From Doris montereyensis (Eukaryota; Mollusca; Gastropoda; Nudibranchia; Dorididae): a stretch of 64,000 bases of DNA. Where the stretch lies: positions 130,001-194,000 of the forward strand of contig JAXRKP010000564.1 in assembly GCA_037039925.1 (NCBI GenBank), given 5' to 3'. The position numbers were made by a program, and so were the translations under genes. The number at the start of each line of letters is the position of its first letter. The stretch's first letter is position 1. Below the pieces are notes generated by a model, which saw only the letters and a program-made list of their open reading frames with translations, did no database searches and was not told the origin of the DNA. Positions 14,724 to 26,700 of the stretch are shown here, piece after piece.

Positions 14724-17700
14724 GGAGGAAGAGAGGAGGAAGAGAGGGGGAGTGAGAGGGCAGTGGAAGGGAAGCAGATAGAGAGACATGGACAGACAGA
14801 TAGAGGTGGGTAGAACCAAATAAATTACATGTTAGAGACCTTACCTGTCCTCTTTACTCTATCAGCTGATCGTAAATATTAGTTGACTTGGTTGGGGTTT
14901 TTTGTCCACAAATTTGTTTTCTGATCCTTGTATTTATTGTGGGTGATTGGCGGGCACCGCTGGTGAGTCCTACTTCTTTCCTTTCACTCTTTTACTAATC
15001 TGTTTCCTCTAAATTCATCCTGAGATCACCGCATAAGGGGTACAGGGTAACATTCAATTACACAAACAATCCTTGTATTAATCATCTTGCGCACATTTTG
15101 CAGATAGAGGGCAAAGTCAAACTACGGGGCACAAGTCAGCTGAAGCGCCTAGAGTCCTTTAATCCAGATCAGGAAGACCAGTATCTTCCATCGCAGACAA
15201 AGCGAAACGTATCGTACATATCTCGGCTCCAAGCAATGCAGGCTGCAGTTAATGACCAGCTAATAACTATGGCGAAGGATTTCCCGACAGAAGAGTTGGA
15301 CTCGTAACATTCAGTAATGATGTATGTATCTATTTCTTCAGCGATTCTTTTCTTTTTTTTTTTTGTGCAGATGGTTGGCAGTCACTGCTGGTAGGTCCTA
15401 ATTCTTTCCTTTCCTTTCCATTTTTCACTTATCTTTCATCTTGCTGTTTTCTCTTAATTCACCCTGAGATCACTACAATAGTGAATGGGGTAAATTTCAA
15501 TATGAACATTTTATTTATTTCCGTTCAGCAATATTTATATTGCAGTATTAATTGCCAAAGAGACTGCTAGTAATCTTTTTATTCTGTTTTGTTTTGTTTT
15601 TTTGTCTTTGTTGAGCTTTCTGAATTCTCAGATTTGACTGTCTCAGCCTCCTTGAGTTGTTGTTTTTTAAAATATATTTCAAAGGATAATTTGCACCGCA
15701 GGTGATAATTGTTGTTTTATGGGACTTTTTTTGCAAAATATTAGAAATTAATATAAGAAGTAAGAATGGAACTTACTTCACTTGAAATTTTAATTAGGCA
15801 TGCATACAGCAGCCGTCTATCAAAAGTTCCATTAAAAAGTAAAACAAGTCCCGCACTCATTGTTGAGCGTAGGGTAATCAGGAGTAGAGTCCTGATTTTT
15901 CTAGGCATACGGCATAGTGTGGTAGATTGCCATTGCTTTCCATGCCGTCTGTACTTTCACTGAGTCTGAGACTTACCTACCCATTTCACTGCTGGGTCGA
16001 CAGGAGAGCCAGGAAAGTTTTTCCCCGGGCTGGGAATCGATCTCGGGTCTCCAGGATGGTAGTCCAGCTCTATCAACTGAGCTACTGGCGTCTCAATTAT
16101 AATTGAAAATATTTGTCTGATGGACTTGTAAAAAACAAGAAAGGAAAAAAAAACGATTTTTTTACTATGATGGGTATGTGTATTTTGCTTACAAGTTTTC
16201 TCTTTAGAAAAACCCTCAATCATTCAAGTTTCTTATTGTCATGAGCAACAAAAATATTAGATATGTCAATATTTTATATTTGTTTTCAACAAGCCAATTG
16301 CGGAGGCGTTTAGCTCCGACTGCCAATCTGTCCCATGATGCATTGTGCAATCTCCCAGATCAGTGGTAACTCTTTTGCATGACTGTTTTTTACTAGGGCT
16401 ATTCATTGTATAGTTACAGCAGAAATCAGACTTTAACACTTAAATGTTATCTATCTAATCATGTGAATCAACATATATGGCTAGATTTATTTAAATGTAC
16501 ATCATAAAATTGAGGGGAAATAGTTGCTATGGCATCTTCGGCATCCTATGCATGCCATTTTACGACTTATTCTTGCCAGTGCCCGCCAGGAGAGCAGAAC
16601 GCTAGATCCACTTATTCATGCTTGCATTTTCAACCTTTCGAACTTAAGAAATCTAGATTGCTGAAGTCCAACTTATCTTGTGTTGCCATGGAATCTAATC
16701 AATAATTGAGATTTTTATACCACTCTTGTAAATAAATATGTTGTATCTCCTGTGTCTAGATCTATTTATATTAGGTTCTAGTTCTGATGAAGATGTTCTT
16801 CAGAAGAACATCTTCTGTCTAACGAACGAATTGAAAACAATAGGACACAAAGAAAAAGAATAAATTTGAACTTGTAGTAGAGTTGAGACATTTAATGATT
16901 TGTCAGATAATTTGAGAATTGAAAACAGACTTCACAAATACACTAAATTACATTTTGTGAATATGGATCAAAATGTAAAACTACATGGGTGTTTAGCTCG
17001 TTTCAGGTATTCCCGATCAGACCTCACGAGATTGGCCGTGGTAACACTTTTGCGTTGCCATATTTCCTCAAAGCAAAATGCTATAATACTTTCACATAGA
17101 ATGTGAGACTGTTCATTAATGTAACTCAGTGCAAACACAGTAAATAGATAATATAATCATTTTGTTAAGTGCCAGTCAATAAGTTATAAAAATAGGAACA
17201 CATAGAATGTTATGTACTACTACTCTGTTATTTCTAGTTTTTGTTATTATCATTACTGGTGGTCATCCTGTTCCTTCTCCTTCTTTTTCTCTTTTTATTA
17301 TAATAATCATCACCACAAATGTTAGCATTATTGTTTACAGTATTAGAATGATTACTAACAAGAGTAGAAATGGTAGCAGTAGTTATACTGCTTTTATTAT
17401 TTATGAATAATGACGTGGGGGGTACTCACTGCCCTCGTATTTTATTATAATTAAATAAGGAATTCAGGCTCCACACAAAAGAGTTACCACCGATCTGTTT
17501 CTGAAACAAGGGCAGATCATTTTGCATGCTAAACGCCCCATTGTGAGAAACTACATCTCACACTGGTATGTACATGAAATCTAAAGACGAGAAAGTAGTG
17601 GTGGTGAATTTAGATTCGTTTAACTCTTACGACTGATTGATGGCACAAAAAAATGCTGTGTGCGTGTTCAGGTAACCATCATTGGAGATGGCCGCCAAGA

Positions 17701-20700
17701 AGAGGTGACGGTCGCCGGGGACAAACTCACAAACACGGAGCAGCTGGCCAAAGAAGGATCAGAACTTACGTTGCCGCAAGCCATTAAGACCAGCTGTAAG
17801 ATGCTAGGAGAAAAGTCTACAGGTAAGTGTCTGTGACAAGGAGTCTTTTTAAGTCATTTCTGTGACAACTGCACATCCTCAGCTTTAGAAAGGACACCAC
17901 AAGGAAACAAAAGAAAGGGACACCGTCTGGAACATGGAGAAGAACTATTGAGGAAGAAAGGGTGCAAACCATAAAGTCATGGCATAGTTTGAAGTGACTA
18001 GGCCAAGACAGATATGAATCGAAGCGATTTGTTGACACCTTATACTCCTCCATAGTTGGCATTGGTGGCCGAGTGGTGAGGCTGCCGTACTTGAGATCAT
18101 GAGGTCTCGGGTTCAAATCTAGCAAAGCTAGGACCAATATTGTGTTCCTCGAAATACGCTTAATACGCATATTACCCACTCGACACCATTGCAAATGGGT
18201 AAAAGCTTCAACTATGGAGTAAAAACCTGCTTCAGATTAGCGTCTTGTTCAGGAGATGATTATTATTACCTAGTCGGCTTCACACTATAAAAACTGGGAA
18301 AAGCTCCGGCTCTATGGGCCATCGTGGCCTTGAAGGAACTTAACGTGCCATACTCCTCTATGGAACTAAGAGATATATATATTTATGTATTGGATTGGAC
18401 AACTCCACCAAAGAAGACAAAACATTCCTTTTCTAGTATTTCCTGCTTTCTTTTCTCCAAGGCTCCTCTCTTTTGTCTTCCTCTGTTACCAGAATCTAGA
18501 TCCACCACACTCCGTTCTTCTCGTGGGCAGTTGGCGGGTGCTACTGGTAGGTCGTACTTCTTTCCTTTCACTCTTTCGCTTATCTTTCATCTTGCTGTTT
18601 CCTCTTTCTTAATTCACCCTGAGATCATCGCTCATGGTTGACTGGGTAGATTTCATTGAATCAAGTCAAATCAAAATCGTTCTTCTCTTTTTCTCCCCTT
18701 TTCCCTTTGTCTTTATACCCTTCTTCTCCCTTTTCCTTCTACTTCTTTTAATTATCACTGTCCTCCTTCCTTTCCTTGTCTCCTTCTCATTTCTGCTCTC
18801 CTGTCATCTTGTTTTCTGTTTTTTTCTTCTGGCATAACACTATGTGATGCCGATATAAGTGTTCTATATTCATTTTATGTAGAAGGTTATTATGCAATAA
18901 CTTTCTCAGGGTGTCAAGTCTCATGAAATGAATTGAGTATCCTGAAAACGGACAGAGAGTGGTGTTCTTTCTTACTTTTATTATTTATCTGAACTTTACA
19001 GGCTTGGAGGAAGGTGGTGCCACCGCTTTAGGTCCAGCCCTGGTCATTGCTGTCAGCATGGCATCTCATCATCCGGGGTCAAAGGTCATTGTTTGCACTG
19101 ACGGGAAGGCAAACATCGGCCTTGGGAAGGTGGAGAATGATGCCGATGAGCAAGTAGCCAATGAGTTTTACACTGGCGTCGGGAAACGGCTGTGGCTAAA
19201 GGGTGAGACTTCAAGTAATTAAACACTCAACTACAGGTTTTGATTTGTGTTGTTGTTTGGTCACAGGGTGAGACTTTAAGGGGGGGGGGGGGGAATCCTG
19301 AGCATGGGTTTTTTTTAAATTTGATATAGACAATTTTAGCCACTACCATTGTACTCGGTATGTCTAAATTAGCTGAAAAAGTTGGGTTTTTTTTATGTTA
19401 TCCTATGGTTGCCATGAGAACGCTGCCATCTTGGATTTTCATTGTGAAAATAACAACGTTTATGTCAAAGAAGTTTTTTTGAGTTATAAACAAATTTGGC
19501 TATAACTTTGCACACACGTTATTCGGTTCAATATCGAGCCACACCCAGTAGCTTTTTTGGATACATGAAACAGTTTTCATTTTATGAATTTTTGCAAAAT
19601 TTGAAGAAATATTTTTTAAAAACTACTAGATGGAAAAAGAATTGTGTTATAGATGTTATACACCAAATTTGAGGGCAATCAGACAATATATAAAAAAGAC
19701 AATTGCATATTACTGTCAAAAAGTAACATTTTGTAAAAATCGCATTGTTAACAGTTTTTTCTGTTATTTTAATGTTTTTTCGCATATAAACCTATAACAT
19801 AATAATATAATACTTTGAACTATCATACAATCGTGAGAGGCTATCAAGTACTTCATGTCGACCCTATTTCAACTGCTCCAGATCCCTTATACTCATGTCG
19901 GGATGGCAGTTTTCTTATAACAGGTACACAGAATGTTTCCCCTAATATTCGGCCTATCTTAGCTAATATTGACAATAATTCATCAAAAATAAATTTTCGG
20001 ATAGAGTACCAACTTGGTATGACAAAATTTTCGGCTTTTAATGGTACAATCGATGTGTTGAAGGTAAGGCCAATATCCTTTCTAAAAAAATCGTATAAAA
20101 TGAAAGAATCGATACCGAGCCTTTGTTATGGTATGAATTTCAAGAGAATGAACTGTTCCATCCAGTAGTGCAATAAAAGAGTTTTGTCCCATTTGTAGTA
20201 AAACTGCCTTCTCAGGACATTGTTGTTTGGTCCAATGTTGTGAGTAACTAAACTCTCAACTACAGGGTTTACATTGTTGTTTGGTCACAATGTTGGGACT
20301 TCAAGTAAATAAACTCTCAACTACAGGTTTTGCTTTGTTGTTGTTTGGTCACAGAGTGGGACTTCAAGTAATTAAACTCTCAACTACAGGTTTTGCCTTT
20401 TGTTGTTTGGTCACAGAGTGGGACTTCAAGTAATTAAACTCTTAACTACAGGTTTTGCTTTGTTGTTTGGTCACAGAGTGGGACTTCAAGTAATTAAACT
20501 CTCAACTACAGGGTTTACTTTGTTGTTTGTTTGTAATTAAACTCTCAACTAAGGTTTTTAGTTTTCAGAGTAAATAAACTCTTAACTACAGGTTTTTTTG
20601 TTGTTTGGTCGCAGAGTGGGACTTCAAGTAAATAAACTCTTAACTACAGGTTTTCACAGAGTGGGACTTCAAGTAAATAAACTCTCAACTACAGGTTTTG

Positions 20701-23700
20701 CTTTGTTGTTTGGTCGCAGAGTGGGACTTCAAGTAAATAAACTCTCAACTACAGGTTTTGCTTTTGTTGTTTGGTCGCAGAGTGGGACTTGTAAATAAAC
20801 TCTTAACTTGTTTTGCATTGTTGTTTGGTCACAGAGTGAGACTTCAAGTAAATAAACTCTCAACTACAGGGTTTGCATTGTTGTTTGGTGCAGGGTGAGA
20901 CTTGTAAATAAACTCTCAACTACAGGTTTTGCATTGTTGTTGTTTGGTCGCAGAGTGGGACTTCAAGTAATTAAACTCTCAACTACAGGTTTTAACTTTG
21001 TTGTTTGGTCGCAGAGTGGGACTTCAAGTAAATAAACTCTTACAGGTTTGCTTTGTTGTTTGGTCGCAGAGTGGGACTTCAAGTAAATAAACTCTCAACT
21101 ACAGGGTTTGCATTGTTGTTTGAGTTGGAATGAGGGGCTGAGGATAATGTAATATGAAAATTTAAAAAGCTGGATAAAGTGTACGGGATGATATGTGATT
21201 CATAGCTTTTTGTCTGTTCAGAGTATCTATCTCAGTCACTACAATCAAAGGCACAGATTGCAAGCTGGTGCACTTGGGACAGTTAGCCAGCAAGACTGGT
21301 GGACAGGTAATATAGGATCTGGACCACGTTCTTGTCCTTCTATTGCCATACAAAGACTAAACTGTGTATATCTATATAAAAAAAACAGTATTCTGGAATT
21401 CTTAGTTCCATGGCTGAAATTTAAAGTTTGTCTTGTTTGGTTTTCTTACGTACAAATGAAAAGTATTTATACTGAATTAAATATTCAAGGTCTGCAATTG
21501 ATAGATGGGATACGGTATCACAGACTTGGCAGTGTATATTGAAATCAAAAGCATGTAGTTAGACAATTGGATTATACATCTGAAGCTTAAAAACCATAGA
21601 ATTCATTTAATATCCAACCAAGTCTTAGCATTTGTAGACAGAGTTTAATATGAAAGATTTACTTGTTCAATAATAAAGATTTAATTCAGTTTTAGGGGGT
21701 TTTATATGATAATTTGCAGATTGTATTCACCGTAAAGACCAACAATTTGCAGATTGAATTCATTATCTGAGATATTTTATTTTTAGATAGAAGTTAGTAT
21801 TCAAATTTAATATTGTAGATAGAATTCAATGCTTAATGTTTTTGTATAGATTGAATTCAATGTTGTCCATTAGGTCATGGACAAAATTTGTCTTAGCACC
21901 ACTCCGTTGAGCATCTCAGCATGAATATTTTGTATATGTATCTCGATGCATATTGAATTTTCTTTCTTTCATTCTTTATCAGTTCCCATTCTACCTTCCG
22001 GTGTATGGGTTTAGATGCCCAAAAAGACCTTATTCCAGGCTGCCCTGTCTTAGCATTTTCTGTTTCCTTCTGTGAAAGTTACACATAACAAACTTTACAT
22101 TTCAGCCATAGAACTGCGAATTCCAGAATACTGTTTGAGATATACACAGTTAAGTCTTGAATGCCTCTTTTATATCTTCTTCCCACTTTGTCCGAGGTCT
22201 GCCTTTTGGTCTTTTACCTTGGCTTTAGCAATGTATAATGATTTAGCTAATCTATTATCATTCATTCTGTTTACATGTTCAATTTATTTCTGTCTTAGTT
22301 TTTGTGCCATCTGCTTTGGTTTGATCTCTTATTGTTGGGCTTCTGATTTTATCTCTTTTATTTTTCTCTACTACTTTTCTTAGATATTTCATTTTAGCTA
22401 CTTGTACTCTACTGTATTCCCAATTTTCTATACTTTAGTTTTTTTGGGAGCTTTTACGGAGAGAAACATTTGGAAGTTATCCCTCTGTATTTGTAAAGAA
22501 TGAAAATTGAATGTCATTGATTGATTGATTGAGAGGGAAATGGTAAGCTAGTTCTGGGTAGTATTAAGAATTGCTATGATTGATCTTAAGATGAGAAATG
22601 GTAAGCTAGTTCTGGGTAGTATTAAGATGTATTGATTTCTCTCATATGAAATTCTGTAATGGAATTATTTATTTTGTAACAAGTAACTGTTGTATTGTTG
22701 TCTTAGTGCCCCACCCTTATCAAAATACATTCCATTTTCTTAATTAATTTACTTAAAAGTAGATACCAATTTTGTCCACAGGTCAACATTGTCGATCCCT
22801 TGAATTTAGCAAAGGAATTCGGCAACATTCTTGCCGATCCCATCATTGCTACCAATGTCAAGGCCAAATTCCTGGTTCATAAAGCCTTGTGAGTATATAT
22901 ATACAAGGAAAATTAAGGGCTAAATTCATAGCTGTCAACAAATACGTAAAACAAAGTAATAAGTACGGTTTTTTTTCTCTTTGAGTCTGTATTTACCTTT
23001 AAAAGTGTATGTTTTTGAGGGTTAACATTTTCTTTTGAGAAACCTTAAGTTGAAGGCAGAAACTCAACAGAGAGATTTGGGTGAAAGTCCAGAGACACCT
23101 TTCTGAGTTTGCAATCCTACCTTCGCACTTTGCCAGAAAGGCCAGCAATCGGCAGCCTTTTTGTTACTTATCTGAAATGGGTTTATTAAAGTAAAAATAT
23201 CAGTGTTACTTATCTGAAATGGGTTTATTAAAGTAAAAATATCAGTGTTACTTATCTGAAATGGGTTTATTAAAGTAAAAATATCAGTGTTACTTATCTG
23301 AAATGGGTTTATTAAAGTAAAAAATATCAGTGTTACTTATCTGAAATGGGTTTATTAAAGTAAAAATATCAGTGTTACTTATCTGAAATGGGTTTATTAA
23401 AGTAAAAATATCAGTGTTACTTATCTGAAATGGGTTTATTAAAGTAAAAAATATCAGTGTTACTTATCTGAAATGGGTTTATTAAAGTAAAAAATATCAG
23501 TGTTACTTATCTGAAATGGGTTTATTAAAGTAAAAAATATCAGTGTTACTTATCTGAAATGGGTTTATTAAAGTAAAAATATCAGTGTTACTTATCTGAA
23601 ATGGGTTTATTAAAGTAAAAATATCAGTGTTACTTATCTGAAATGGGTTTATTAAAGTAAAAATATCAGTGTTTTCTGCAAGCCATCCTGCAAGTTTATT

Positions 23701-26700
23701 AGTAAAAAATCAGTTACCGTGGTGAAAGTTTGTTTTTCGATTTGAAAAGCTTGGTAGCTATGTAAATTGTATGTAAAAAAAAACAAGATTTTTTTTTTTT
23801 AATTTTTAAAGGATTCTTAACGCTCTTTCTGTAAATGTGTGTAATGTGTAAACGCCAAACATAAGCATGGTTTGATTTTTCCATTCTTTCATCTGTTGTT
23901 AGATATGTTATTGATGAAAGTAACCCAGACAGCCAAGAGTGTTACGGTGAAAGTGCTCCTGGAAACGTCACAAGCAACTCTTCTATCACTTTTGATTTTG
24001 GCCGACGTCAATCACAAAGCAAAGGTAAATTGTGAAAAGATGAGGTTGATTTAATTTGATTTGATTTTGGTTTGCCTACATCCACAACCAACTAAGTGAT
24101 TTCGGGGGTCTTGGCAGGATTTTCAATTTTGTCCATATTGCCCTGTAAACAGCCAAGGGATTTAACGTGCACAGAGTGTTGTGATCTGCACGCGGGACCT
24201 CCGTTTTATTTATCGTCTGTCCCTGATGGGACCAGATGTCAATCCACCTACCTGGACCCGGGGGGGAGATTTTACTCGAAAGAGACTCAAAAAATTTGTC
24301 TGGGCGTGAACCCACAACCTTTTGGTTGAGAGACTGACACCTTGGATTAATTGAACAAACAAAGGAAAGGGGAAATAAAGACGTATTTCTTCTTTCTCTG
24401 TTCTCCCCCCCTTTCTTTCTTTGACTACCTGTTTACCCTCCTTTGGATTTCCATATCTCTCTCACTCTTACATATTTTTTTTCTGTGTCCCTGCATAATG
24501 TGATTGAAACGAGAGAAAAGAAAGAGAAATGAAAGTATGTAATAATTGATTTAAGTGACTGCATGTTTCTGCTCATGCTCAATTATATCTTGGCCTCATG
24601 GTATCCACAGATTCCTCGCCATCGACCAAAGCGGAAAAACAAAAGACGAAAGTCCCTTCAAATGATCAAGAGGTAATTAAAACCTTGGTTTTATCTTCCT
24701 TTATTTAGGGATTCATTAGTTTCTTAGTATTAAAGAAAAATTTTCAAATATTTGGCTTGCATAGTAGTAGTCATGCCCCTCTGTGAATACTCATCTAAAC
24801 AGGATCGACCCCAGCCACGATCCTACCTGCCAAATGGTGCGGTGCCATGTCAGGTAAACGTGGGTGTTTGCTCATAAAATTTCCGCTTTTGAGAAAGGTA
24901 AGGGAAGATTTGATCATGGGAAAATGGATGGTTAGCGGGCGCTGCTGAGAGATCTTATTTCTTTCCTTTTCTTCTTTCACTTATCTTTCATCTTGCTGTT
25001 TCCTCTTACTTCACTCCGAGATCATCGTAATGGTGGATAGGGTCAATTTCAATGAAGCAAGATCATGGGGAAAACTGCGTCTATGGCAAAGTTGGATAAT
25101 TGAAGAGAACGGGTGCCTTCTATCGCTTCGCTACTTTGAGTGAGAGATAATTTATGTTGTATCTCGCTGCCAAGAATTCTGTTGGAGCTGACAGTGTCCA
25201 GTTCCTTGGATGGAGAGGATGATGGTGACAGGCTATTCAAGTAAAATTCTCAGATTTTACCCAAACCTTGTGATCACTGGTGGGTGTTACTGGTTTGTCC
25301 TACTTCTTTCCTTTCACTTTTTTTCTTTACGTGTTTTTCATCTTGCCGTTTTCTCTTAATTCACTCTGCTGTCACCACATATATGGTGGATGGGGGGAAA
25401 GTGCAAGGAAAGAAATCTCAGTTTTAAAAAATCGATACTGCTGGTATCCACCTTATGTGTCAATTTATTTGCTTTCACACTTTGTGTTCTTTAAGAAAGG
25501 TGCAACGTCTGATGCAGCAGTTCCGATGCCTATCACAGGTGCCATGCTACCAAAAGACTATCCGTTCCAACTGCAGATTCATTACACAGACACAGAAGGC
25601 ATCAAAGCTCTGAGAGTGATCACGAAAACCATGCCTGCGACTAAGGACAGGAATCTGGCAGAGAAATGTTGGTTATAAATTTATTTGCTCATTTGCTATT
25701 TGTTTTGTTTGGGGGTTGGGTTTTTTTTCACAGTAATCCAGTCTTATCAATGTTTTCATATAATTTTCGCGCATGGTTATATTTTTGAGGCAGCTGGTCT
25801 CCCCCTTGTATTTTGCTGTACATTTGAAATTTTTAATGATTATTTAGATCTTGAGGAGAATACATATTATCTATAGGGATCTGGTCACGCACACACCTAT
25901 TCTTGTAATTTTGATGATAATCTATAAAAGTTCATTTGGATCTGAGATGATTCTTCATATCTTGAAAAACTGCAGACAATTGACCTTCAGTATAACTCAT
26001 TAGGTACCTGGATACAGCACAACGATAACATTATCTACTAGCATACAGTGAAATTGCACAGGGATGACATTATCTACTTGCATACAGTGAAATTGCACAG
26101 GAATGACATTATCTACTTGCATACAAAGAAATTGCACAGGGATAACATTATTTACTTGCATACAGTGAAATTGCACAGGGATGACATTATCTACCTGCAT
26201 ACAGTGAAATTGCACAGGGATAACATTATCTACTTCATACAGTGAAATTGCACAAGGATAACATTATCTACTTGCATATAGTAACATTGCACAAGGATAA
26301 CATTATCTACTTGCATATAGTAACATTGCACAAGGATAACATTATCTACTTGCATATAGTAACATTGCGCAAGGATAACATTATCTCCTTGCATACGGTA
26401 AAATTGTACAGGGATAACATTATCTATTTGCATACGATAAAATTGCACAAGGATAACATTATCTGCTTGCATACGGTAAAATTGCACAGGGATAATATTA
26501 TCTACTTTCATACAGTAAAATTGCACAGGGATAACATTATCTACTTGCAAACAGTAAAATTGCACAGGGATAATATTATCTACTTGCATACGGTAAAATT
26601 GCACAGGGATAATATTATCTACTTTCATACAGTAAAATTGCACAAGAATGACATTATCTATTTACGTACAGTAGAATTGCACAAGGATAATATTTATCTA

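Larger units (their letters stand above)
19203..21122 (+). repeat. ~58-bp minisatellite filling intron 7, interrupted by an insertion
   Basis: About 17 units with consensus blocks GGGACTTCAAGTAAATAAAC, TCTCAACTACAGGTTTTGCT and TTGTTGTTTGGTCACAGAG. The first unit begins at exon 7's own donor (GTGAGACTTCAAGTAATTAA) and the array then resumes at 20214 after about 950 bp of other sequence, ending 100 bp before exon 8. Each unit contains a pyrimidine/G-rich run ending CAG followed by GGGTGAGAC or GAGTGGGAC. Confidence 0.9.

Noticed and set aside
17817..18194. 125-codon minus-strand frame
   Set aside because: It runs through the inverse of a family A SINE and intron sequence; no protein-like conservation seen.
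22072..22383. 103-codon plus-strand Phe/Leu/Ser-rich frame
   Set aside because: It is the antisense of a LINE remnant.
23160..23672. CRISPR array
   Set aside because: Units are directly tandem without unique spacers and the genome is eukaryotic.
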